The notes: generated by a model not told the origin, from the letters alone. 64,000 bases of DNA from Halobacterium rubrum (GCF_021729015.1 NZ_JAJQQZ010000001.1:372001-436000); one strand, 5' to 3'. Positions 1 to 8,038 are shown, numbered from the stretch's first letter. Numbers and translations are program-made.

Positions 1-208
1 TCCGGCGGTCCCGCTGGCTCTTCGCGACGAGCCCGTGGTCGACGAGCGCGTCGAGATTCGGGTACAGCCGGCCGTGGTTGACGTTCTCGGCGTAGTAGTC
101 CTCCAGCGAGTCCTTGACGGCGAGGCCTTTGCTCGCGCCGTCCTTCGCGAGCGTCCACAGCACGTCGCGCTGGAACGCCGAGAGGCCGGCGATCGAGGCG
201 TCAGTCAT
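1..208 (-). CDS. PadR-like winged-helix regulator (partial, runs off left edge)
   Basis: The visible N-terminal 69 residues start MTDASIAGLSAFQRDVLWTL and continue through GRLYPNLDALVDHGLV. This matches the winged helix of haloarchaeal PadR-type regulators: a helix that starts transcriptional repression domains, then an 'LYPNLDxLVxxGLV' recognition region. Its ATG overlaps the stop codon of the upstream zinc-ribbon gene, so the two are co-transcribed leftward. It probably regulates proviral genes. The C-terminus is outside the window. Confidence 0.7.
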   Translation of the reverse strand, partial: MTDASIAGLSAFQRDVLWTLAKDGASKGLAVKDSLEDYYAENVNHGRLYPNLDALVDHGLVAKSQRDRR

Positions 209-752
209 CGTTCTCACCTCCGTAGCGCTGTTCGAGACGCTCGACTTCCTGAAGGAACGCATCTGCCTCCTTGATGGTGAGGCTGCCTTCGTCGGCGAGT
301 AGGCGCTTCAGGAGGTAGCGCGTGGACTTCGCTTCGAGGTCTTCGAACGTCTCGAAGCCGTTCCGGATGTTCGTCTTGGTGAGGTCGTTCGGCCGGCCGT
401 ACAGCAGGCTCACGGTGTTGGAGTGAGTGAGGCCGGTGTCGATGTCGGTGAGCTCCGACTGGAATTCGTCGAGGGTGTGTTCGGCGCCGCGCAGCGCTTC
501 GATGCCGCGCTCGAACATCTCGCGCGTCACCTCGACGTCGTCTTCGTCGTCCTCGACGACGTGCCCGCCGTCGGCGATGAGCGTCTTCGCTCGGCGCGCA
601 CACGGCCGGCAGAGCGACCGCCCGGGGGGATTCATGCCCTCGGCGTCGCGGACGCCGCAGTCGTCGCAGGGCGTGCGCTCGGTGGATTCTTGGGGGAGCG
701 ACGCGTCTCTGGTCGTGCGGGCTTGATTGCCCGCGTGGGATTTCGCGGTCAT
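201..752 (-). CDS. Zinc-ribbon protein, hypothetical (proviral)
   Basis: 183 aa from the ATG at 752. A reading frame continues upstream but its extra N-terminus is unlike a protein domain. Two CxxC pairs (CDDC near residue 29 and CRPC near 47) form a probable zinc ribbon. The rest is helical and acidic with no recognised domain. The gene overlaps the following PadR-like gene by 8 nt, so the pair forms an operon. Function is unknown; small zinc-ribbon proteins next to regulators are common in haloarchaeal viruses. Confidence 0.6.
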   Translation of the reverse strand: MTAKSHAGNQARTTRDASLPQESTERTPCDDCGVRDAEGMNPPGRSLCRPCARRAKTLIADGGHVVEDDEDDVEVTREMFERGIEALRGAEHTLDEFQSELTDIDTGLTHSNTVSLLYGRPNDLTKTNIRNGFETFEDLEAKSTRYLLKRLLADEGSLTIKEADAFLQEVERLEQRYGGENDD

Positions 753-889
753 AGCTGACACAGCGAAACCGCGTCTCGGGGCGTGTTCTAGCACGTCCCG
801 GCCTTCTACGTCCGACAACAGTCTTCCACGACCAGCCAGCGGTCTCGCATCTACCCCTGTGTGACTGGCGGAGCATAAATGCAACGACG

Positions 890-923
890 AAGCACTTGTT
901 TAGCCAAAGCAGCACAAGTGCTT
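890..923. promoter_or_regulatory. Perfect 10-bp inverted repeat in divergent control region
   Basis: AAGCACTTGT at 890-899 and its exact reverse complement ACAAGTGCTT at 914-923 are separated by 14 nt. They lie between the leftward zinc-ribbon/PadR genes (start 752) and the rightward winged-helix pair (start 986). A TATA-like stretch (CTATTTTG, 941-948) sits about 40 nt before the rightward start. The placement suits an operator bound by a dimeric winged-helix repressor such as the neighbouring gene products. Confidence 0.5.
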
Positions 924-985
924 TGTCTACAGCAGCAGTACTATTTTGCGGATGATTAGGGGCTACCGCGCCACATTTGCTGGTG

Positions 986-1273
986 ATGAGAAAGTCGGGC
1001 TCGTGGATGACGATTTGGGACGACCGGATACTCGAGTACATTCAGGAAGAGGAATCAGGCTCTCCAGCAGAGCTGGAGGACTCTGGCTACATCAGGGTCT
1101 CAAAGTCCCAAATCTCCCGGCGACTCCGCCGACTTGCCGAGTACGGAATGCTCCAGCACCTCGGCAACGGCGTCTACGTCATCACCCAGCGCGGCGAGGA
1201 CTACCTCGCTGGCGACCTCGACGCCGACGACATCGAGGACCCGAACGGTAACGGCGAGAAAGCGCAGTCGTAG
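986..1273 (+). CDS. Winged-helix regulator, phiH1-repressor-like (copy 1)
   Basis: 95 aa. It starts MRKSGSWMTIWDDRILEYIQ, then a recognition helix VSKSQISRRLRRLAEYGML and a wing GNGVYVITQRGEDYLAG. This is the compact winged helix of haloarchaeal 'phiH1 repressor-like' proteins. ATG 986 is chosen over 977 because it aligns exactly with the start of the next gene. The following gene has exactly the same length and the same layout, so the two are tandem paralogues. It is a likely lysogeny or copy-control repressor of the provirus. Confidence 0.75.
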   Translation: MRKSGSWMTIWDDRILEYIQEEESGSPAELEDSGYIRVSKSQISRRLRRLAEYGMLQHLGNGVYVITQRGEDYLAGDLDADDIEDPNGNGEKAQS

Positions 1274-1289
1274 TCGCCCCCTCCCAACG

Positions 1290-1577
1290 ATGAGAAAGAC
1301 GGCCACCTGGATGCGGCAGTTGGACGAACGGCTCCTCGAACACCTCGGCGAACAGGACTGGTCGACGCCGCGAATGCTCGCACAGCATCCCCGCTTCGAA
1401 GAGATGCAGGTCTCTCGCGGACGGATTCGCGAGCGCCTGCAGATGTTGGCTGATGCCGGTCTGGTCGGTCGGGAACACGAGGACATCTACGAGATCACGA
1501 CGTGGGGACAGCTGTATCTCGAGGGTGAACTCGACGCCGAGAATCAGCCGAAGCCGAGACCAAAGAGAGTTCGCTAA
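1290..1577 (+). CDS. Winged-helix regulator, phiH1-repressor-like (copy 2)
   Basis: 95 aa, the same length as the preceding gene and 16 nt after it. The N-terminus MRKTATWMRQLDERLLEHLG aligns with that of copy 1. The helix VSRGRIRERLQMLADAGLV and the wing DIYEITTWGQLYLEGELDAE follow. The C-terminus is basic (KPRPKRVR) where copy 1 ends acidic, so the two probably bind different sites. It converges with the GHKL ATPase gene only 14 nt downstream, leaving no room for a long terminator. Confidence 0.75.
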   Translation: MRKTATWMRQLDERLLEHLGEQDWSTPRMLAQHPRFEEMQVSRGRIRERLQMLADAGLVGREHEDIYEITTWGQLYLEGELDAENQPKPRPKRVR

Positions 1578-1591
1578 ATTTTGTCCCGCGA

Positions 1592-3559
1592 TTAGTCTCC
1601 TGCTGCCTCCTCCTCTAGACTCTCGACTCGGTTCAGGAGGCGTTCATCGCCTGTCTTCTGTGCCTTCTCCCTGAATACTTCCAGGAACTGGTCGAACGTA
1701 TTCTCTGCAATATCCTGCATCCGCTCGTAGGTCCGACCGTATAAATCGTCGCTCTCAAGGCGTTTAATCTTGCCTGCGGCACCTTCAGACACTTCTCCCC
1801 CAATCACGTAACCGCTGACACTTCGGTAGAGGTCATCCTGTTCCGATATAGAGCTCCGGAGGTGGTCCACGTACAACTCTAGGTTACTCAGATGACGGCG
1901 TTCGATAGTATCCGATGGGCTCATGATTTCGACAATGTTCAGGTTCTCACCGTATCCCAGACAGAGGATTTTGAGCCTCGTATCAGGGTTGTCGTGGACG
2001 TTTTCGGCAGGGAATTGCTCTTTGATTTCGTCGCTATACTTTGGCTCGTCATCGACGTAATCCCACCGAGGCTCCATCACCCACGGATTTTCGGAAATGA
2101 AGTCGTGGACGTACTCCTCGTTTTGAGCATCAGAGTCGATGAGAGAGCGGAACTTCGAAATCGTCTCTAAGCGACCTCGAGCAACCTGCATTAATTCCAG
2201 CGCGTCGATAACTTCCCATCGGTCGAACAAGTCGAACACAGCATCTGTGTCGGCGACATCGACGTCCTGCATATCCGTAATGAAATCCGTGAAGACCTCT
2301 CGCTCGGCACTATCAGCTACCTTCTCGATGAACTCATCTTTCTCTCCTGACTCGAAATCACGGTGTTGAGCTGCTTTTCCGATGAACTCATCTATTTCCT
2401 CTTGTTTGTCATCTGGAAGACTAGTGATACGGTCGTCGTAACTCTCGGTCTCTTTAGCTGCCTTCGTCGCTTCACTCGACCGCTTTTCGGCTCCTGCATC
2501 CGCCACATTGACGAGTTCTTCCTTTATCCACTCTCGTAGTTGCGTGGCGGGTTCCTTACCCCACGCGAGGCTGCTCCGATCCGTCGAAATCAGGTCCAAA
2601 TCTTCTCGATCCACGAAGTCTGCATGGATTTCACCGACGACATATTCAAGCGCGAACTGACCACTGGTAGCTGCACTAACTCCTAAGAATGTGGGCTCTT
2701 GGACGAGTTTCCCACGAGCCATGACTGCAACACCCTTCTGTTCGTCACTCTCGACTGGATCTTCCATCGTCCCAATCCAACCCTTAACCGGGTACTGATT
2801 ACCTTCTGAATCCTCGATTTGCTCGTCGTATTCCTCTACGTACGAGCACTTCCTTCGCAGCCCCCGGTCAGATGGTTCGATACGCTCCCCGTTTACTCTG
2901 ACGACGAAATCTTCGTCAATGACCGAGAACCTCCGTGCTAACCGTTCCTTGATGTACCTGGTCGTAGGACGGCGCTCACGATTCAAGTCGGTCAGTGTGA
3001 CGATGGTGCCGTGATCTTTGTCCGCACTCGAACCATAATCAGTAACTTCAGGGTCGTATGTGCTCGTATCAGCAGGGTCTGCTTCATTCCCTCTTTCTTT
3101 CATCTGGTCGTAGTCGAGCTCAAACTCGACATGCTTCCCGTCCTTAAACGTCTGAATTACGACTTTCCCAGCAACTCCGAATCCCGCCAGTTTGCCGATC
3201 CCCTTACGCCCCATCACGGGCCGAGTCATGCCCCGAATATCGACTACGTCCTGCTCTTCGTCTTGTCTCCGGTTACGTCCGACTACGAGGAACTTCTCTT
3301 CGACCTCATCGTAGTCCATCCCAATTCCATTGTCTTCAATTGTAATCTCGTAGTCGTCGCTCATCGACTCATCCGTAGGGACGTCGATGTCGACTTCAGT
3401 CGCGCCTGCGTCCCAGGCGTTCGCGACGTACTCAGAGATTACAGCGGGGAGACTGGTATACATCTTCAGCCCGAGGTGCTGGAGGATGTTCATGTCCAGC
3501 GTCATGGTTAGGTCGGGCTCGTCGATGCCGTCTTCTGGGGTGGAATCTGATTCACTCAT
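1592..3559 (-). CDS. GHKL (MutL/Hsp90/MORC-like) ATPase with degenerate nuclease-like C-terminus
   Basis: 655 aa from ATG 3559; a TTG 12 nt upstream is a weaker start. The Bergerat ATP-binding fold is clear: E43, N47 and D50 in SEYVANAWDAGAT; D76NGIG; G117RKGIGK. A charged helical middle follows. Around residues 490-550 lies a Shedu/DUF4263-like PD-(D/E)XK outline (ENPW at 490, RLKIL at 528, VEIMSPSD at 543). The metal-binding Asp and the catalytic Lys of such nucleases are replaced by K530 and M546, so this domain should not cut DNA. The start overlaps the stop of the Mrr-like gene by 8 nt, indicating coupled expression. GHKL ATPases of this type are known in prokaryotic restriction-modification operons. 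It is AT-rich relative to the chromosome. Confidence 0.8.
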   Translation of the reverse strand: MSESDSTPEDGIDEPDLTMTLDMNILQHLGLKMYTSLPAVISEYVANAWDAGATEVDIDVPTDESMSDDYEITIEDNGIGMDYDEVEEKFLVVGRNRRQDEEQDVVDIRGMTRPVMGRKGIGKLAGFGVAGKVVIQTFKDGKHVEFELDYDQMKERGNEADPADTSTYDPEVTDYGSSADKDHGTIVTLTDLNRERRPTTRYIKERLARRFSVIDEDFVVRVNGERIEPSDRGLRRKCSYVEEYDEQIEDSEGNQYPVKGWIGTMEDPVESDEQKGVAVMARGKLVQEPTFLGVSAATSGQFALEYVVGEIHADFVDREDLDLISTDRSSLAWGKEPATQLREWIKEELVNVADAGAEKRSSEATKAAKETESYDDRITSLPDDKQEEIDEFIGKAAQHRDFESGEKDEFIEKVADSAEREVFTDFITDMQDVDVADTDAVFDLFDRWEVIDALELMQVARGRLETISKFRSLIDSDAQNEEYVHDFISENPWVMEPRWDYVDDEPKYSDEIKEQFPAENVHDNPDTRLKILCLGYGENLNIVEIMSPSDTIERRHLSNLELYVDHLRSSISEQDDLYRSVSGYVIGGEVSEGAAGKIKRLESDDLYGRTYERMQDIAENTFDQFLEVFREKAQKTGDERLLNRVESLEEEAAGD

Positions 3560-4703
3560 TGTCTTGAGCAAACGCCTGAAGTCGCTCTATTTTCTCGATA
3601 ATCTCCTCATTCTCTGATGCGCGGAAATAAGGTCGGACAGCATTAAGGAGTTCATTATTTGTGTTTATCGACCTTTCAAGCACTTTTGGATAAGTCTTTG
3701 CCACAATCCCCCACGTTTTGTTCCTCTCTAATTTCCCCCGTACAGACTCAAGTTCGCACCCGAAGACCCGTCCGTCGGGATCGTCCTCATTCACAGCATC
3801 TATTTGCGGAATTGCGTCCACACACGACTCCAAGAACTCATACTCCTTTCTGGAGACTGTTGAGTCACACGGCAATAGGACTTGCACAGATATCGATTCG
3901 TTGTGACAGAAGACAATAACCTCGTAATCCTCAGGAGTAAAATAATGGTCTTTCGCGGCTTCTCTAATGGTTTCTGCTACGTCATCTAAACTCCTGACAT
4001 CATACCAGTTTTCGTCAACGAACTGTGGGTACTCAGCAAAAACTGGCTCTGGAATATGTTTGTCTTCTGCCTCGATGCTCTCTCGAAGTTCGTCCAGCGC
4101 TTCTATCTGCTGTTTCCCTACCTCGCTGTCTCGAATTATGTCTACCGCATCCAAGAGGTCCTTTGCGTTGAATAGCCTCGTTGACGCTTCGACTGGTCGC
4201 TTTCGGAGGTAGTCCTCTCGGTACTCACCCGCTGGTGAGAATACTTCCTCCTCTACGTCGATATCTTCGATGGGGGGAGCATAAGAGTCGAGTTTGCTGG
4301 TAGCATCTTGAGCTTCGATGAAGCCCGCCAACATCGCACCGTCGATGAGTTTAATGTTATTTTCGGCACCATATTCATATCCTTTAGTCGAGAACGGTGA
4401 TGACGTAACGACGACGACGAAATCAGTGTCTGGATCGTCACGGTCTATTGAAGCGTACTGCTGAAGATCTGGTCGCCCAACTTTATTTCCTCTATCAGGG
4501 CGTTTCACCTGTATAGACGCCTTTTCTTCAACAAACGTGTATCTACGAGCGACGACGTCAACACCGCCATCACCGGAGTCTTGCGTGACCTCGGTGTCCC
4601 ACCCTGCTTCATCGAAAATCTCAGCTACGAAGTCCTCGAATTCGTAGCGATCAATTTCCTGAATTCGGGTAATCGTTTCCTCTTGTCCCCGCACCTTACT
4701 CAT
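3552..4703 (-). CDS. Mrr-like restriction endonuclease
   Basis: 383 aa. The N-terminal domain is a classic Mrr-type PD-(D/E)XK nuclease: RYEFEDFVAEIFDEAGW (residues 19-35), GDGGVD with D49, and QVK with Q65 and K67. The active site looks intact. After about residue 130 come a helical linker and a C-terminal domain I do not recognise. It is the first gene of a two-gene leftward operon with the GHKL ATPase, with ATG 4703 25-35 nt from a TATA-like element. It probably supplies the nuclease activity that the ATPase partner lacks. The target, modified or foreign DNA, cannot be told from sequence. Confidence 0.85.
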   Translation of the reverse strand: MSKVRGQEETITRIQEIDRYEFEDFVAEIFDEAGWDTEVTQDSGDGGVDVVARRYTFVEEKASIQVKRPDRGNKVGRPDLQQYASIDRDDPDTDFVVVVTSSPFSTKGYEYGAENNIKLIDGAMLAGFIEAQDATSKLDSYAPPIEDIDVEEEVFSPAGEYREDYLRKRPVEASTRLFNAKDLLDAVDIIRDSEVGKQQIEALDELRESIEAEDKHIPEPVFAEYPQFVDENWYDVRSLDDVAETIREAAKDHYFTPEDYEVIVFCHNESISVQVLLPCDSTVSRKEYEFLESCVDAIPQIDAVNEDDPDGRVFGCELESVRGKLERNKTWGIVAKTYPKVLERSINTNNELLNAVRPYFRASENEEIIEKIERLQAFAQDNE

Positions 4704-4758
4704 CGTACTAAATTGAAAATTCGTTAGGTATTAAATTACCGGACGAGAATTACGGTGT
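4704..4758. promoter_or_regulatory. Divergent promoter of the defence cassette
   Basis: The 55 nt between the leftward Mrr-like gene (start 4703) and the rightward SRA-HNH gene (start 4759) are very AT-rich. TATTAAATTA at 4729-4738 can serve as a TATA box in both directions. It lies 21-30 nt from the rightward ATG and about 25-35 nt from the leftward ATG, which would give essentially leaderless transcripts both ways. One control region would therefore set expression of both arms. Confidence 0.6.
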
Positions 4759-5646
4759 ATGTTGCTTGAGAATGTCGAACTAGCACGTGGTCAGTCTTTA
4801 TCTCTCTCCGAGTTTGACGATTTATTTGGGCAAGGAACCACAGGGAAGGGGATCGAGATTAGATATGATGAAAAGGGCCAAAAATACCTCTGGCTGTTTG
4901 CTGGTGAAGGAGACAGATACGAGGACTCCGCTGATGGCGAGACGTTCACTTTTGTAGGAGAGAATCCGCAGGGCCCTGACGTAGATCGCCCTGGTGAAGA
5001 GAATCAGCGAATGCAGCGAGGGAACAAGGAACTTCGCGATGCTATCAACACGCCTCTACCTATTTTCTTATTCCACGAAAACTCGGAGCAAGGAAACTGG
5101 ACATTTGAGGGGCAAGTCGAAGTAATCTCATACTCATACACACCCTCAGAAGGCCGCTACGTATACGAGTTCGAACTCGAATTTGCCGAAGCTAATAACG
5201 AAGGGAAAACTGGGACTGAACTGAATCACAGCAATTCTGAGGTGGAGACCACTCCAGATATAAATCAACCAAAACGCGCTGAAACCTCGGTAAGCCGCAT
5301 AATTAGAAATACGGAACTTGCTCGCAGATTAAAAGAGAAGTACGATCACCGGTGTCAGGTGTGTGGTGACCAACGACGTGGCACACTAGACGGACTGTAT
5401 TCTGAGTGCCATCATATTCGGCCACTCGGACGACCACATAATGGTCCCGATGAGGCCTCTAATCTTCTTGTTCTCTGCCCAAACCATCATGCTGACTTCG
5501 ATTATGGTAACATCTCTGTAGATCCGGACAGTCTCGAAATTGAGCATGATTATGAAGATGAGACTGATGGCGGAGAGCTAACTCTGCGAGACGATCACGA
5601 ATTGAGCAAGGCAGCTCTACGTTACCATAATCAGTTGATTCAGTAG
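4759..5646 (+). CDS. SRA/YDG-like and HNH endonuclease
   Basis: 295 aa. The N-terminal 140 residues have an SRA/YDG look (GENPQGPDV, then RGNKELRDAI, then a beta-rich EGQVEVISYSY stretch), a fold that reads modified cytosine. The C-terminus is an HNH nuclease: HRCQVCG, then SECHHIRPLG, then LCPNHHADF. These are the two zinc-type Cys pairs and catalytic His residues. This is the layout of McrA-like, modification-dependent HNH enzymes. It is followed 19 nt later by a cytosine methyltransferase gene on the same strand. It could therefore be the cognate nuclease of that enzyme or a separate type IV enzyme. Confidence 0.75.
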   Translation: MLLENVELARGQSLSLSEFDDLFGQGTTGKGIEIRYDEKGQKYLWLFAGEGDRYEDSADGETFTFVGENPQGPDVDRPGEENQRMQRGNKELRDAINTPLPIFLFHENSEQGNWTFEGQVEVISYSYTPSEGRYVYEFELEFAEANNEGKTGTELNHSNSEVETTPDINQPKRAETSVSRIIRNTELARRLKEKYDHRCQVCGDQRRGTLDGLYSECHHIRPLGRPHNGPDEASNLLVLCPNHHADFDYGNISVDPDSLEIEHDYEDETDGGELTLRDDHELSKAALRYHNQLIQ

Positions 5647-5665
5647 GAGAAAACTACCAGCAGCA

Positions 5666-6802
5666 ATGTCACCCGAGGGAGACTTTTTTATGCTGAGGGA
5701 CAGTCGTACAGATATGACCATCCGCGCGGTCGATTTATTTAGTGGGGCAGGAGGCCTCACATACGGCCTTCGGGGGGCCGGAATCGACGTTCGTGCCGGG
5801 TTCGATATCGAACCTGAGTGCGAATATCCGTACGAAGCTAACAACGAGGGCGCGGAATTTGTCGAAACGGATCTGAGCGAAGGCAACTCGATAGCCGAGA
5901 TTCGCGAATACCTTTCGGGTGACGAAGAGTACACTTTGGTTGCAGGTTGTGCCCCTTGCCAGCCTTTCTCAACCATGAGCAACGGCAATAAAAACCAGAA
6001 AGAAGGGCATGAGAAATGGGGGCTGATGGGAGAATTCGCTGAAATTGTGTCCGAGGTGGAACCAGACCTCGTGACGATGGAAAACGTACCAGAGGCCCGG
6101 AAGGCAGAGCCGTACGACGAGTTCCGATCAACGCTTTCTGAGTTGGGGTATTCAATAAGTGACGGCTTGGTTGATTGCCCCGACTATGGAGTCCCTCAGG
6201 AAAGAAAGAGGCTGGTCCTGTTAGCTTCCAAACATGGGCACATCGAGCTCACCGAACCAACCCATGATTCAGAAAGAGTTTCAGTCCAATCTGAGTTCGA
6301 AAAGCACGAATTAGCCGAGCTTGAGGCTGGAGAAACCTCTGAGAAAGACTTCCTACATAATGCTCGAGGCCTCTCTGACACTAATCTGAAGAGGATTAAG
6401 CACTCAGAACCGGGCGGGTCTTGGAAAGATTGGCCAGAAGAGTTGCTTCTAGACTGCCACAAAAAAGAGAGTGGTCGAAAGTACGTCTCATCGTACGGTC
6501 GAATGGAATGGGATAGTCCTGCCCCGACGATCACCACTCGATTTTATAATTATGGTAGTGGCCGATTTGGCCATCCAGAAGAGGACCGTGCTATCTCGGT
6601 TCGCGAAGGTGCCTTGCTCCAGACGTTCCCTCCAGACTACGAATTTGTAGAGTCGGAGGACGATCTAAGCGTTGTTTCAGTCGGAAAGCTGATTGGGAAC
6701 GCTGTTCCTCCTCGTCTTGCTAAGGCAATCGGCGAGAGCTTGATTCAACACGTAAACCACGAGGCGCCTCAGCAGCGCCTTACCGCTGAGCAGATAAGCT
6801 GA
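5666..6802 (+). CDS. DNA (cytosine-5-)-methyltransferase
   Basis: 378 aa; ATG 5714 (MTIRAVDLFS) is an alternative start that begins at motif I. The conserved m5C methyltransferase motifs appear in order: I (DLFSGAGGLTYGL), IV with the catalytic Cys (GCAPCQPFS), VI (TMENVPE), VIII (GVPQERKRLVLLAS) and X (IGNAVPPRLAKAIG). The target-recognition region between VIII and X is about 130 residues, so one recognition site is expected. It uses S-adenosylmethionine to methylate C5 of cytosine in DNA. It lies downstream of the SRA-HNH nuclease gene and is the only methyltransferase in the cassette. Confidence 0.93.
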   Translation: MSPEGDFFMLRDSRTDMTIRAVDLFSGAGGLTYGLRGAGIDVRAGFDIEPECEYPYEANNEGAEFVETDLSEGNSIAEIREYLSGDEEYTLVAGCAPCQPFSTMSNGNKNQKEGHEKWGLMGEFAEIVSEVEPDLVTMENVPEARKAEPYDEFRSTLSELGYSISDGLVDCPDYGVPQERKRLVLLASKHGHIELTEPTHDSERVSVQSEFEKHELAELEAGETSEKDFLHNARGLSDTNLKRIKHSEPGGSWKDWPEELLLDCHKKESGRKYVSSYGRMEWDSPAPTITTRFYNYGSGRFGHPEEDRAISVREGALLQTFPPDYEFVESEDDLSVVSVGKLIGNAVPPRLAKAIGESLIQHVNHEAPQQRLTAEQIS

Positions 6803-6811
6803 TAGATTCGC

Positions 6812-7396
6812 TTACAACCAAGGAACCTTCTCTCTCGCCCGCTGCTGCGCTTTCACGCTGTACTGTCCCAGATAGTGCTCGCGGAACGTGTCCCAGTCTT
6901 CCCAGCCGCCGTACTCCATCACGAGGCCGGGCTCGACCTCGCGCTCGCAGAGTAGCGTTCCCCACGTCCGCCGGAGGTCGTGGGGAGTCAGGTACTGCCA
7001 GCCGTCGTCGTCGTGGCGTTCGGCCAGCTCGTCGGCGGCGCGGTCGACCCACCGCTCGACCGTGCGCGTGCTGACGTCGACGAGCGGCGCGGCGTCGTCG
7101 GCGCCGCGGAGATCCGCGAGCGTCGAGATGGTCGTCGAGAGGTCGCCGGGCAGCGGCGTCTCGCGGTACTTGTCGCCCTTGCCGTGCTCGACCCGGAGGA
7201 ACGCTCCGGCTGGTCCCTCGGTGACGTTCTGGGGCGTCGCCTCGACGATCTCCTTGCAGCGCAGCCCGCAGCGCAACCCCAGCCCGAACGCAATGCGCTG
7301 CTCGGTGTCGTCGGCGGTGGCGATGAACTCGCTGGCCTCCTCCTCGGTGAGCCAGACCTTCCTACCGTCGTGGTCGTCGTGGTCTTCCATCTGCAT
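6812..7396 (-). CDS. Tyrosine recombinase / integrase (short form)
   Basis: 194 aa. Catalytic residues are visible: R46 in GLRCGLRCKE, H139 and R142 in TPHDLRRTWG, W165 in YGGWEDWDT (Trp in place of the second His, as is common) and the nucleophile Y175 in FREHYLG. The protein is short for the family and has little of the usual N-terminal core-binding domain. It presumably catalyses integration and excision of the provirus. It lies 13 kb from the tRNA-Pro end, which is unusual. It converges with the methyltransferase gene, with 9 nt between stops. The inverted repeat at 7421-7491 lies just upstream. Confidence 0.88.
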   Translation of the reverse strand: MQMEDHDDHDGRKVWLTEEEASEFIATADDTEQRIAFGLGLRCGLRCKEIVEATPQNVTEGPAGAFLRVEHGKGDKYRETPLPGDLSTTISTLADLRGADDAAPLVDVSTRTVERWVDRAADELAERHDDDGWQYLTPHDLRRTWGTLLCEREVEPGLVMEYGGWEDWDTFREHYLGQYSVKAQQRAREKVPWL

Positions 7397-7420
7397 CGTC
7401 GTGTCGCCTATCTCGAGAGA

Positions 7421-7491
7421 TGCGACAGAACTCCTAGAATCTTTCCCCGATTCAGGGTGAATCGACGTCGATCAGCGGAGATTCTGTCGCA
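7421..7491. repeat. TGCGACAGAA inverted repeat upstream of integrase
   Basis: TGCGACAGAA at 7421-7430 and TTCTGTCGCA at 7482-7491 form a perfect 10-bp inverted pair 51 nt apart. They lie in the 171-nt gap between the integrase start and the next gene. A third partial copy (TGCGACAGA) occurs at 8136-8144 in the next gap. They may be recombinase arm sites or operators. Confidence 0.5.
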
Positions 7492-7567
7492 CTTTGCAGT
7501 GTTCTCCGACACCTAATGACGAGAGATGCAACTTCGAATTAGTCGCCCACGACAATCGACGAGAATG

Positions 7568-8038
7568 CTAGAGCTCGTCACGCGGGCTGTAGTAGGTACG
7601 ATCGAACTTTTTCGCGTGCATCAGCGCTTTTTCTTCCAGTTCAGTGATGAACTTCTTCGCCGCCATTACTGCTTCATCAAGCTCGTCCTTCCTACACGTG
7701 AAGTAGATATCTCGTAGGTGGTAGTTCGGGTTGTTAGACTTATATTCAGATGTCTCCCAATCATACTCCGAGAACAACTTCGTCGTCTCTTCTATTATCC
7801 ACTCTGCGACGGCGTTACGTTGCATCTCTTCCTCCTGTTCTAACAAATCAGGATAATTTTTATCGAGATTGTACCCCGACGGTTCAGGGATGTCACCGAC
7901 GATTATCTCTACCTCGTCTTCCCCCCGGGCAATTAGGAGAATCTTGGCGTCGTGGCTGGTAAATGGGGTGTCAATGTCGTATCTCACATCTGCTTCGTCT
8001 TCGAGTTTGGCAGACCGGTTACTGCTTCTGTTGGCCAT
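7568..8038 (-). CDS. Hypothetical protein (proviral)
   Basis: 156 aa, soluble and acidic, with no membrane segment and no recognised motif. The sequence is mixed alpha/beta with a helical C-terminal half (DELDEAVMAAKKFITELEEK). It is AT-richer than the structural genes on the right. It sits alone between two intergenic gaps, with the integrase to the left on the same strand. The gap 8039-8246 to its right shows no gene; it holds one TGCGACAGA motif at 8136 and T-rich stretches. Function unknown. Confidence 0.5.
   Translation of the reverse strand: MANRSSNRSAKLEDEADVRYDIDTPFTSHDAKILLIARGEDEVEIIVGDIPEPSGYNLDKNYPDLLEQEEEMQRNAVAEWIIEETTKLFSEYDWETSEYKSNNPNYHLRDIYFTCRKDELDEAVMAAKKFITELEEKALMHAKKFDRTYYSPRDEL

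Noticed and set aside
601-640. Short similarity of GACCGCCCGG to the tRNA-Pro 3' end as attL
   Set aside because: Only about 9 bases agree and it lies inside the zinc-ribbon coding sequence; not a credible attachment copy.
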